13,916 bases of DNA from Candidatus Zixiibacteriota bacterium (GCA_003641345.1 QNAD01000015.1:1-13916), one strand, 5' to 3'; positions 7,215 to 13,735 are shown, counted from the first letter of the stretch. Notes: generated by a model from the sequence alone, not told the origin. Program-made: numbers and translations.

Positions 7215-7577
7215 ATGAATGATAGCAATAAAAATAAAAGCGTTAAGCTGATTAATCAGGTCGAATATTTGAATGAAGAAGTCAAAACTATGGCTTTAAA
7301 TCTGGCAATTTATTTAGCTAAAGCTAAAAATAATTCAAAAGAACTAAAGCGAATGGAGCCTGATTTTATTAGATTAGTTAACGGAACAGTGAAAGTAGTT
7401 CAGGAGATCACTCGTATCTTAAATGCCGCCAATAACTTAAATGAATTGAAGCCAGATATGAATAAATCGCCGAGTGGACGAGATCAGGTGGAAATTAGAT
7501 TACATGCAATTTTGGATCAATGTTGGAAATTGAATAAAAGTTTAAGCGATTTGGTCGCCTGTAAAGATAAAATATGA
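7215..7577 (+). CDS. Small helical hypothetical protein
   Basis: The protein has 120 residues from the ATG at 7215; a TTG immediately before it at 7212 is also in frame. I do not recognise the family. It is predicted to be almost all alpha-helical: a helix around 9-40 (VKLINQVEYLNEEVKTMALN, then LAIYLAKAK), a second at about 45-75 (LVNGTVKVVQEITRILNAANN), a polar linker, and a third at about 90-118 (VEIRLHAILDQCWKLNKSLS). There is no signal peptide or membrane span. The size and helix layout are like those of small coiled-coil adaptors or flagellar chaperones, but no diagnostic motif is present. The start lies 3 bases after the upstream stop, so it is co-translated with that gene. About 128 bases of looser sequence follow before the receiver genes. 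Confidence 0.65.
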   Translation: MNDSNKNKSVKLINQVEYLNEEVKTMALNLAIYLAKAKNNSKELKRMEPDFIRLVNGTVKVVQEITRILNAANNLNELKPDMNKSPSGRDQVEIRLHAILDQCWKLNKSLSDLVACKDKI

Positions 7578-7624
7578 CAAAATGATATGTGGAATAAACT
7601 CTAATTATATAAAGGATTATTCCG

Positions 7625-7690
7625 ATGTGTATTAAAGTAGTATTAGAATATGAGATTTTGTGGAAAATTGACTGGTATCAAAATTTATAG
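7625..7690 (+). CDS. Possible 21-residue leader peptide (uncertain)
   Basis: This short frame lies in the only sizeable gap (7578-7705) of the flagellar gene string. AAAGGA (7611-7616) stands 8 bases before an ATG, followed by 21 codons encoding MCIKVVLEYEILWKIDWYQN plus Leu and a stop 15 bases before the first receiver gene. Two Trp and two Tyr in 21 residues is a notable aromatic content. It may be a translated leader that couples the receiver genes to upstream translation, or a chance frame in AT-rich DNA. I see no attenuator-type hairpin, so the case is weak. Confidence 0.22.
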   Translation: MCIKVVLEYEILWKIDWYQNL

Positions 7691-7705
7691 AAAAATGAGC
7701 CTCTT

Positions 7706-8119
7706 ATGTTAAATGAAAATGTCGAAAAATTTGCTCAATTTATAAAAGCTAAAGAAAAACCTTATAATGTATTAATTGTAGATGATGAAAAATGGGTGAG
7801 GGAAACTTTTCGGGAGTTTTGTGAATTAGTAGATGATTTTAAAGTCGAAATGGCTTCCGGTGGACAAGATGCTTTAAATAAAATAAAAAATAATCATTAT
7901 GATTTGGTAACTGTTGATTTAATTATGCCGGAAATGTCCGGTCTTGATTTGTTAACTGAAATCAAACAAATATTTCCCAGACTTCCAGTTATCGTTATAA
8001 CAGGAAATGCAACCGAGAAGTTGGTAAATGAAGCGGGGATTTCGGGTGCTAGTAATGTTATATATAAACCGGTAAGTATTGATACGTTCTTTAAAGAAAT
8101 AATGGTGTCTTTCAAATGA
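7706..8119 (+). CDS. Stand-alone CheY-like response regulator receiver (first)
   Basis: This 137-residue single receiver domain has a 20-residue N-terminal helical extension. Conserved phosphorylation residues are all present: acidic pair D26/D27 (LIVDDE), phospho-acceptor D71 (VTVDLIMPEMSG), T99 (VIVITG) and K121 (IYKPVS). There is no output domain, so signalling must be by binding a partner when phosphorylated, as CheY does with the motor switch. No histidine kinase is in the window. The ribosome site is poor. The stop codon overlaps the start of the next receiver gene (ATGA at 8116-8119), so the two are made together. Being in a flagellar gene string, motor control or a phosphorelay step is plausible. 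Whether it is a true chemotaxis CheY cannot be decided from the sequence. Confidence 0.88.
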   Translation: MLNENVEKFAQFIKAKEKPYNVLIVDDEKWVRETFREFCELVDDFKVEMASGGQDALNKIKNNHYDLVTVDLIMPEMSGLDLLTEIKQIFPRLPVIVITGNATEKLVNEAGISGASNVIYKPVSIDTFFKEIMVSFK

Positions 8120-8529
8120 CAAATTATGATGATAAGTCTTCTATCCTCATTGTTGATGATGATGTAACTACCAGGGAAATGATATCCAAAATTCTTTCCC
8201 TAAACGGCTATCAGGTTGTTCTTGCTTCTGATGGATTTGAAGTTTTAAGTATATTAAAGCAGAATAACATTAATATTGTAATTACTGATATGAAAATGCC
8301 GGAAATGGATGGGATGGAACTAATAGGGTTAATTAGAAAAAGTTACCCTGACATTAAAATTATTGTCATGACCGCCTTTGGCGATATTTATACGATTAAA
8401 GATGCAATGATGAAGGGTGCTGATGAATATGTGTCAAAACCATTTAATAGTTGTGAAATAAACATGGTAATAGAAAGAGTTTATTGGAGTACAACTCCTC
8501 AAAAAAATAAAGATTTAAATATCTTTTAG
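8116..8529 (+). CDS. Stand-alone CheY-like response regulator receiver (second)
   Basis: This 137-residue receiver domain has little else; about 15 polar residues (TTPQKNKDLNIF) trail the last helix. Key residues are D14/D15 (LIVDDD), phospho-acceptor D58 (VITDMKMPEMDG), T86 (VMTAFGD) and K108 (VSKPFN). The DMKMPEMDG and KPF motifs are of the NtrC-type receiver flavour, while the first receiver's differ, so the pair is not a recent duplicate. Translation is coupled to the first by the ATGA overlap. It is followed 8 bases later by fapA, whose ribosome site (AGGA) overlaps this gene's end. A lone receiver adjoining another suggests a small relay or a pair with different partners. This is inference. 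Confidence 0.88.
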   Translation: MTNYDDKSSILIVDDDVTTREMISKILSLNGYQVVLASDGFEVLSILKQNNINIVITDMKMPEMDGMELIGLIRKSYPDIKIIVMTAFGDIYTIKDAMMKGADEYVSKPFNSCEINMVIERVYWSTTPQKNKDLNIF

Positions 8530-8537
8530 GATTTAAG

Positions 8538-9956
8538 ATGGCAATTCAGGATATTCAAAATAAATCTTCACAAGCTACTTCAAATATTAAAGTAACAATT
8601 GCAAAAGATAATATGTCTGCAACGGTTCTAATAAAGTCAAGTACCGCAGAAGGTTTTATGCCATCGGTAGATGAAATTATTAAGCAATTAACAGAAGCAA
8701 AAATTGTATATGGTATTGATAAGAGGTCGATAGAAAAAATAGTTAGCGAAAAAATTTGCAATCAACCAGTTAATGTAGCTTCAGGGAAAAAGCCGACAAG
8801 AGGTAGCTCTGCCAAATTTCAGTATAATTTTGATACTCAACAAGATTTAAAGCCCAAGGAAGATGACAAAGGAAATATTGACTACAAAGATATTAACTTT
8901 ATTCAAAATGTTGGTAAAGGTGGTGTTTTGGCTACTAAAGTTCCGCCTCAACCCGGACAACCTGGTATAACAGTTCGCGGAAAAGAACTCTCAGGACCAA
9001 TTGGAAAAGATATACCATTTAAAAACGGTGCAAATACTACTGTCTCAGATGATGGACTAACTTTGACTGCTTCCTGTGATGGTGCTATCTTATTCACTCA
9101 TGGGAAAATATCAGTTAATGATGTAACAAAGATATCAGGAGATGTCGATTTTAATACTGGCAACATAGATTCAAAAGGGTCAGTTCAGATAGGCGGTTCT
9201 GTTAAGGCTGGATTTATAATCAAAACTGACGGGGATGTTGAAATCTCCGGAAACGTGGAAGATTGTAAGATATATTCAAAAGGGAATATAATGATTAAAG
9301 GGGGAATTATCGGCAAAGGTGATGGAGAAATTGTTGCCGTCGGTGACATTACTTTCAAATTTGCCGAAGGGATGAAAATACTCTCAAAAAGTAATATCTA
9401 TGCCGGAGATGAAATTATTAATTGTAAAATTACTGCCAATAATGAAATTACTGTTAAAAGTAAAACTGGTAAGATAATTGGCGGTGATATTAAAGCACGT
9501 AAATTAATAAGAGCCGCCGATATTGGCTCCGATGCAGGTACAGCTACTGTTATTAGAGTTGCTCATGATACTAAATTGATGAGCCGATATACTGAGATTC
9601 AAAAAGAGTTGATTCGCTTAGATGAAGATAAAAAGAAAATTAAAGAAGCCTTAGGTAATTTATACCGATTGGAAATTGACAATAAATTATCAGAAAAACA
9701 GAAGGCAGTTCTGGTGAAATTTGAAGATTTCAAAAAGGAACTTCCTCAAGAAATAGAAGATTTAGAAAACGAAAAAAAAGAAGTAGAAGAAGAGCTTGCT
9801 GAAATGCTCGATGCAAGAATTATTGTTGAGAGAAAACTGTATTCTGGAGTAAAGGCTTATTTTGGGATCGTTTATTTGGAAGTTGTTGATGACCGTGAAA
9901 TATGTGAGTTGTCCAGCGATGGCAATAAAGTGCATATAAGTGCTTATCATAAATAG
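8538..9956 (+). CDS. fapA: FapA/DUF342 family protein (flagellar assembly protein A-like)
   Basis: The 472-residue protein has no signal peptide or membrane segment. The N-terminal domain (1-100) contains the family's short alpha/beta region (PSVDEIIKQLTEAKIVYGID). Then comes VPPQPGQPGITVRGKELSGP (135-154), the hallmark DUF342 motif. A right-handed beta-helix runs from about 185 to 335, seen as repeated gly-rich turns such as GDVDFNTGNIDSKGSVQIGG and SKGNIMIKGGIIGKGDGEI. A charged coiled coil (about 345-430) and a short beta tail close the protein. This is the layout of FapA (PF03961), a polymer-forming-like protein linked to flagellar assembly and polar localisation in Vibrio. The ribosome site AGGA precedes the ATG by 6 bases. 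It is the last gene of the flagellar string; no clear terminator follows, only the tRNA promoter. The gene name is used at family level. Confidence 0.85.
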   Translation: MAIQDIQNKSSQATSNIKVTIAKDNMSATVLIKSSTAEGFMPSVDEIIKQLTEAKIVYGIDKRSIEKIVSEKICNQPVNVASGKKPTRGSSAKFQYNFDTQQDLKPKEDDKGNIDYKDINFIQNVGKGGVLATKVPPQPGQPGITVRGKELSGPIGKDIPFKNGANTTVSDDGLTLTASCDGAILFTHGKISVNDVTKISGDVDFNTGNIDSKGSVQIGGSVKAGFIIKTDGDVEISGNVEDCKIYSKGNIMIKGGIIGKGDGEIVAVGDITFKFAEGMKILSKSNIYAGDEIINCKITANNEITVKSKTGKIIGGDIKARKLIRAADIGSDAGTATVIRVAHDTKLMSRYTEIQKELIRLDEDKKKIKEALGNLYRLEIDNKLSEKQKAVLVKFEDFKKELPQEIEDLENEKKEVEEELAEMLDARIIVERKLYSGVKAYFGIVYLEVVDDREICELSSDGNKVHISAYHK

Positions 9957-9978
9957 CAATAGAAGTTCAAAAAATATC

Positions 9979-10006
9979 TTGATATTATTTCTAAAAGATT
10001 TATAAT
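9979..10006 (+). promoter_or_regulatory. Sigma70-type promoter of the tRNA-Ser gene
   Basis: TTGATA (9979-9984, one base off the -35 consensus) and TATAAT (10001-10006, perfect) are separated by 16 bases. Transcription would begin around 10012-10014, about 17 bases before the mature tRNA. Placement directly upstream of a stable RNA gene supports function. The -35 lies inside a small AT-rich palindrome (9973-9986) that I do not regard as a terminator. Confidence 0.75.
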
Positions 10007-10029
10007 TCTATCACAAATTATTTTAAGAC

Positions 10030-10119
10030 GGAGAGATGGCCGAGCGGCTGAAGGCGGCGGATTGCTAATCCGTTATAGGGTTATTTGCTCTATCCAGGGT
10101 TCGAATCCCTGTCTCTCCG
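10030..10119 (+). tRNA. tRNA-Ser (anticodon GCU)
   Basis: This is a class II tRNA, 90 bases long. The acceptor stem GGAGAGA (10030-10036) pairs with TCTCTCC (10112-10118), and the discriminator base is G (10119), as usual for serine tRNA. The anticodon loop TTGCTAA has GCT at 10064-10066, reading AGC/AGU codons. A long variable arm pairs ATAGGG with CTCTAT, typical of serine, leucine and tyrosine tRNAs. The T-loop region shows GGTTCGAATCC. CCA is not encoded (GCTTT follows), so it must be added after transcription. The D-loop GAGCGGCTGAAGGC is intact. Confidence 0.97.
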
Positions 10120-10551
10120 CTTTATTATTTTCTAACAATTATATCTCTTATATACTAATAAGTTATTGATAAATGCCCCTGATCTCATACAAAAATTTAA
10201 GAAAACCTGGACCTGTTTTCGGGCTTGTTGAGGAACCTCGTTCGCAGGTATGACACTGGTGAAGTCTATTTGATTTTCAACCCCAAACAAGTTTGAGGTT
10301 GTCACCCGACACCAAATCTGTCATTCCTGTGAAAGGGATTGTTGATAAAGTCTTATTTCAGTTGTGTTGGATCCTGATTCACCGAAGGTGGATTGTGACC
10401 CTACACTTAAGTAGTTGTAATTAAAGAGGGATAGGTCACAAAAATCTATTCAATCCATCGAGGGGTAAATGGTCCACACATAGGCCCAATAAAATCACAA
10501 CCGTAGGAGGGTTCTGCCCGAATGAAAGTTTGCCTCAGCCATGATGATATT
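10120..10551. other. Gene-free spacer, more G+C-rich than its surroundings
   Basis: I find no credible gene between the tRNA and the nrdJ control region. Reverse-strand frames exist (for example ending near 10446) but have no ribosome site or recognisable product. The stretch from about 10200 to 10560 has visibly more G/C and a different texture from the flanking AT-rich coding DNA. It carries the inverted repeats described separately and an 8-base inverted pair, TTGTGACC (10393-10400) and GGTCACAA (10434-10441). It looks like remnants of one or more dispersed elements rather than a decayed protein gene, although a very old pseudogene cannot be excluded. Confidence 0.5.
10231..10343. repeat. 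Inverted repeat with central palindrome (probable dispersed repeat remnant)
   Basis: The reverse complement of 10231-10255 (beginning TGTCATACCTGCGAACGAGG) matches 10319-10343 (beginning TGTCATTCCTGTGAAAGGGA) at 18 of 25 positions, with 13 of the first 15 identical. Between the arms is a 22-bp palindrome (10279-10300) with arms AACCCCAAAC and GTTTGAGGTT, which pair at 9 of 10 positions around a two-base centre. The arm pattern TCATTCCTGCGAAAG and the core AAACAAGTTT are reminiscent of palindromic intergenic repeats found in many bacterial genomes; that link is from memory. It could form a long cruciform or RNA hairpin. Confidence 0.5.
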
Positions 10552-10580
10552 TTGATATTCAACCTGGCTTGTAATATAAT
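10552..10580 (+). promoter_or_regulatory. Sigma70-type promoter, likely for nrdJ
   Basis: TTGATA (10552-10557) and TATAAT (10575-10580) are 17 bases apart, the ideal spacing, and have the same two hexamers as the tRNA-Ser promoter. The expected start near 10587 gives a leader of about 130 bases before nrdJ that would contain the twin palindromes. A second perfect TATAAT at 10614-10619 has no good -35 hexamer in range. Confidence 0.6.
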
Positions 10581-10647
10581 GAATTTGTGATACCAAAACT
10601 TCGTTTCATACGTTATAATATTAGTGCAATTATAGTTATTTATTAAA

Positions 10648-10681
10648 CAGCCAATGACTGTAATTAAGCAGTCAATGACTG
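10648..10681 (+). promoter_or_regulatory. Twin palindromic operator upstream of nrdJ
   Basis: Two 13-bp boxes, CAGCCAATGACTG (10648-10660) and CAGTCAATGACTG (10669-10681), differ at one base. The second is a perfect palindrome of 6+1+6 bases; the first has 5 of 6 pairs. Start-to-start spacing is 21 bp, two helical turns, so dimers bound at both would face the same side of the DNA. Position, 40-75 bases before the nrdJ start codon, suggests a repressor site controlling nucleotide reduction. NrdR, the common RNR repressor, also binds paired palindromes at whole-turn spacing, but its usual box (ACACTATATATAGTGT-like) differs, so the regulator is not identified. Confidence 0.6.
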
Positions 10682-10698
10682 TCGGCACAAGCCGATAA
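10672..10698 (+). promoter_or_regulatory. Possible sigma28 (FliA) type promoter
   Basis: GCCGATAA (10691-10698) is an exact match to the -10 element of FliA-dependent promoters. TCAA (10672-10675) stands 15 bases upstream, where TAAA is expected (3 of 4), but the rest of the -35 (TGAC for GTTT) does not match. A start near 10704 would still leave the AAAGGA ribosome site (10709-10714) in the transcript. It overlaps the second palindrome of the operator. The reading is tentative. Confidence 0.3.
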
Positions 10699-10720
10699 TT
10701 AATGTGATAAAGGAAATATC

Positions 10721-12979
10721 ATGTCGCAATTTATTGAACCAAAAATATCCGATAATGCTCTTACCGTACTTAAACGAAGATATCTCATCAGGGACAAACA
10801 GGGCAGAACCATAGAAACTGTCAAAGAATTGTTTTTGCGGGTAGCTAATTTTATTGCCGATGCTGACAAAAATTACGGAGCTGACCAATCCCAAATAGAG
10901 CAGACTGCCGGAAAATTTTACAATATGATGGCAGAGCTTGATTTCATGCCCAACTCACCTACGCTTATGAATGCCGGAAAAGATTTGGGACAATTATCAG
11001 CCTGTTTTGTTCTTCCGGTTGGGGATTCAATGGAAGAAATTTTCGAAACCAACAAAGATGCCGCTTTAATTCACAAAACCGGCGGGGGGACCGGATTTTC
11101 ATTTTCGCGTCTTCGTCCTAAAGATTCAATAGTCGCTTCAACATCGGGGGTAGCATCCGGTCCGGTTTCATTTATGAAAGTTTTTAATGCTTCTACCGAA
11201 GCCGTCAAACAGGGTGGGACCAGACGCGGAGCAAATATGGGTGTACTCAGAGTTGACCATCCGGATATTTTAGAATTTATATCCTGCAAAGATAACACCG
11301 ACGAACTTAAAAATTTCAATATTTCTGTTGCCATAACAGATTCTTTTATGAAAGCGTTCAAAAACAAAACCGATTTTCCATTAATAGATCCATGTACCGG
11401 AGAGGTGCATACTATTGAAAGCGATGGCAACAAAATTGAGATACGAATAAATGCCGAAGAACTATTTGATGAAATTGTTGAGCATGCATGGCAAACCGGA
11501 GAGCCTGGTTTAATTTTTATTGACCGGATGAACGAGCTTAACCCAACCTATCCAACCGAGACAATCGAAGCTACCAATCCGTGCGGAGAACAGCCGTTAT
11601 CCCCTTATGATTCCTGTAATTTAGGTTCAGTAAATCTGGGGAGATTTGTGAAAGAAAAATTGCCGGATAATTATTCATCGGCTGACCCATCTGAGGGAAT
11701 TGACTGGGTAAGATTGGGGAAAATTATAAGAGACAGTGTGCATTTTCTAGATAATGTTATTGATCAAAACAAATACCCGCTTGAGAAGATTAAGAAACAG
11801 ACTTTAAAAAACCGTCGTATCGGATTAGGTGTTATGGGGTGGGCGGATATGCTGGTAAAATTAAAAGTTCCATACAATTCTCAAGTTGCGTTTGAGTTGG
11901 CAGAAAAAGTTATGGAGTTTGTGAAATTCGAAGCTCGTAAACATTCTTCGGAATTGGCTAAAACCAGAGGGAAATTCCCTAATTGGGAAAATTCTGTTTT
12001 TGCCAAAGAAAATATTGCCATGCGTAATTGTGCCTTAACAACTATTGCGCCCACAGGAACAATTTCAATTATTGCCGGATGTTCATCAGGAATAGAACCT
12101 TATTATGCTATTGCGTTTGAGAGAAATGTTCTTGATGGAAGCAAACTAACAGAGCTGAACCAAATCTTTGAAAAATCTGCTCGCAGTGGAAATTTTTATT
12201 CTGACATTCTGGTTAAGAAAATTAAGCAATCACGCAGTTTAAAAGATATTGATGAAATCCCAAATAATGTAAAGGCTGTTTTTTTAACATCGTTTGATAT
12301 AAATCCGCAAGAACATATTATGATGCAGGCGATGTTTCAAAAACATTGTGATTCATCGGTATCAAAAACTATTAATCTTCCGGAAGCTGCAACAGTTGCT
12401 GATGTTAAAACTGCTTATATTAGTGCTTATGAAAACGGTTGTAAAGGGGTTACTGTTTACCGTGATAAATCTCGCCCTGAGCAGGTTCTTACTACCGGAG
12501 AAATATCTGTTACCGAAAGTTCAAAATTGAAAATTGATAATCGCCCGACAATACTTTCTGGATTTACAGAGAAAATAAAAACTGGCTATGGTAATTTATA
12601 TGTTACGGTAAATTTGAGAAATGGGATTCCGTTTGAAGTTTTTGCTCATATAGGCAAATCCGGTTATTCTACTATGGCAGATACCGAAGGGATTTGCCGC
12701 CTGATTTCATTAGCCCTTCGAGCCGGGGTAGATGTAAAACAAATCATCCGACAACTTCGTGGTATAGGTGGCTCTTCGCAAATTTATTCTCAAGGATCAA
12801 AAATCTCTTCGATACCCGATGCAATTGCTCAGATTTTGCACAGACATTTTGAAAAAGATATGGATAATAAAGAATTTAATCCAAATGACAAAATTGAGAT
12901 GTGTCCTGAATGCTCAGGAAATATGATTTTTTCATCCGGTTGTTTTTCATGTCAATTTTGTGGTTATTCAAACTGTTAA
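10721..12979 (+). CDS. nrdJ: Adenosylcobalamin-dependent (class II) ribonucleoside-diphosphate reductase
   Basis: This enzyme makes deoxyribonucleotides by a radical generated from vitamin B12, without oxygen or a second subunit. The 752-residue protein has no N-terminal ATP-cone. Visible motifs are NSPTLMNAG (78-86) and LSACFVLP with redox cysteine C95, then TGGGTGFSFSRLRP (120-133). NPCGEQ (286-291) holds the thiyl-radical cysteine C288 with N286 and E290, and C299 in SCNLGS is the second redox cysteine, 11 residues on as in other NrdJ enzymes. PTGTISIIAGCSSGIEP lies deeper in the barrel. A TSCPD domain (about 615-705) follows. The C-terminus has CPEC (728-731) and CQFCGYSNC (744-752), a zinc/redox tail expected to reload the active site. 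AAAGGA precedes the ATG by 6 bases. The roadblock-like gene follows 57 bases later, probably on the same transcript. Confidence 0.96.
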   Translation: MSQFIEPKISDNALTVLKRRYLIRDKQGRTIETVKELFLRVANFIADADKNYGADQSQIEQTAGKFYNMMAELDFMPNSPTLMNAGKDLGQLSACFVLPVGDSMEEIFETNKDAALIHKTGGGTGFSFSRLRPKDSIVASTSGVASGPVSFMKVFNASTEAVKQGGTRRGANMGVLRVDHPDILEFISCKDNTDELKNFNISVAITDSFMKAFKNKTDFPLIDPCTGEVHTIESDGNKIEIRINAEELFDEIVEHAWQTGEPGLIFIDRMNELNPTYPTETIEATNPCGEQPLSPYDSCNLGSVNLGRFVKEKLPDNYSSADPSEGIDWVRLGKIIRDSVHFLDNVIDQNKYPLEKIKKQTLKNRRIGLGVMGWADMLVKLKVPYNSQVAFELAEKVMEFVKFEARKHSSELAKTRGKFPNWENSVFAKENIAMRNCALTTIAPTGTISIIAGCSSGIEPYYAIAFERNVLDGSKLTELNQIFEKSARSGNFYSDILVKKIKQSRSLKDIDEIPNNVKAVFLTSFDINPQEHIMMQAMFQKHCDSSVSKTINLPEAATVADVKTAYISAYENGCKGVTVYRDKSRPEQVLTTGEISVTESSKLKIDNRPTILSGFTEKIKTGYGNLYVTVNLRNGIPFEVFAHIGKSGYSTMADTEGICRLISLALRAGVDVKQIIRQLRGIGGSSQIYSQGSKISSIPDAIAQILHRHFEKDMDNKEFNPNDKIEMCPECSGNMIFSSGCFSCQFCGYSNC

Positions 12980-12983
12980 AATT

Positions 12984-12991
12984 GCCGATAA
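12984..12991 (+). promoter_or_regulatory. Second GCCGATAA element, before the roadblock-like gene
   Basis: GCCGATAA occurs here within the 11-mer GCCGATAATTA that also precedes nrdJ (10691-10701). It lies 45 bases before the next start codon, a workable promoter distance. However, the sequence 15 bases upstream (TATT) is a poor -35 for sigma28, so this may be a chance match or a different signal. Confidence 0.22.
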
Positions 12992-13036
12992 TTACAAGAA
13001 GGCTTGAGAAATCTTTTTTAAGATAGGTAAATTGTT

Positions 13037-13735
13037 ATGAGTGATTTTATACCTGCTGGTAGAACATCGATGGTCAAAAAAGGAGGGATAACTGTTCAGA
13101 TTCAAACTGAATATGCTGTCAGACCCTATCCAAGAATAACAACTACTATTTTGAATAGCGGGAAAGTTATTCATAAAATCGAAAAGAAATTAGACCAGCC
13201 TATTCAATCTATCAAAGAACAAAATCAGATAGAAGATTTTATTGTCCACCAGCATAGCGAAGTAATGGCTACGATCAATAAGGGAAGTGATAGGAAAAGC
13301 GAATCTCATTCTGATATTAAATCCTCAACGCAGGATGAAAAAGTTGTCGAAGAAATAAAAGAAACAGCTCCTCCGGTTGTAGAAAATGACAATCGCTCTA
13401 CTTTAGATAAACTGAAATCAATTTCTGGTGTTCAGCAAGTTTATAATCTTGACAATAATGGTAATTTTATTGGTCTGAACGATGCTGACGATTTTGAGAA
13501 CAAGTTTTCTAAGATATTTAAAAATTTAAAAGAAGTGATGGATGTTTTTATGCTTATGCCTGGTTCAGAGCATCGGGAAAAAGGTGTCTATGAACTGATG
13601 CATGACACACTTTATTTTGTTTCAAATGGGGATGAATGCTTTTTTATCTCGATTCGCAGAACGGACGGAACCACTATCTATGAAAAAGCAATAAAACAAG
13701 CTTTGATTAACCCCGGAGAACTTAGTTTTGGATAA
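13037..13735 (+). CDS. Protein with roadblock/LC7-like C-terminal domain
   Basis: This 232-residue cytoplasmic protein has three parts. Residues 1-80 look like a compact beta/alpha head (GGITVQIQTEYAVRPYPRIT, then a GKVIHKIEKKL strand-helix) that I do not recognise. Residues 81-120 are a polar, acidic, Pro-containing linker, probably disordered. Residues 122-232 follow the roadblock/LC7 pattern: helix LDKLKSISGVQQVYNLDNNG, then FIGLN, a long helix (FSKIFKNLKEVMDVF), and strands YELMHDTLYFVSNGDECFFI and SIRRTDGTTIYEKAI. Roadblock proteins regulate small GTPases such as MglA or act as polarity and motility adaptors. No GTPase partner is visible in the window apart from FlhF. There is only a weak ribosome site. 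The gene is followed by a strong terminator, so it ends a unit with nrdJ. Confidence 0.7.
   Translation: MSDFIPAGRTSMVKKGGITVQIQTEYAVRPYPRITTTILNSGKVIHKIEKKLDQPIQSIKEQNQIEDFIVHQHSEVMATINKGSDRKSESHSDIKSSTQDEKVVEEIKETAPPVVENDNRSTLDKLKSISGVQQVYNLDNNGNFIGLNDADDFENKFSKIFKNLKEVMDVFMLMPGSEHREKGVYELMHDTLYFVSNGDECFFISIRRTDGTTIYEKAIKQALINPGELSFG

Noticed and set aside
9973..9986. AATATC-TT-GATATT palindrome after fapA as a terminator
   Set aside because: The stem is AT-only with a two-base centre and no T run directly after it. It overlaps the -35 of the tRNA promoter.
10446..10688. Reverse-strand frame of 80 codons in the tRNA-nrdJ spacer
   Set aside because: No ribosome site before its start, the start lies inside the twin palindromes of the nrdJ control region, and the product matches nothing I recognise. 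The region reads as repeat remnant plus promoter.
10120..10720. CRISPR array or phage attachment site next to the tRNA
   Set aside because: No regularly spaced repeats, no duplicate of the tRNA 3' end in the window, and no integrase or cas gene nearby.
11071..11433. 120-codon reverse frame inside nrdJ, and similar reverse frames within flhG, fliA, DUF2225, PilZ and fapA genes
   Set aside because: They are antisense shadows of clearly conserved genes, with no start signals of their own.
13011..13024. ATCTT-TTTT-AAGAT hairpin between nrdJ and the roadblock-like gene as a terminator
   Set aside because: It has only five AT-rich pairs and no following T run, too weak to end transcription. The two genes are better read as one unit.
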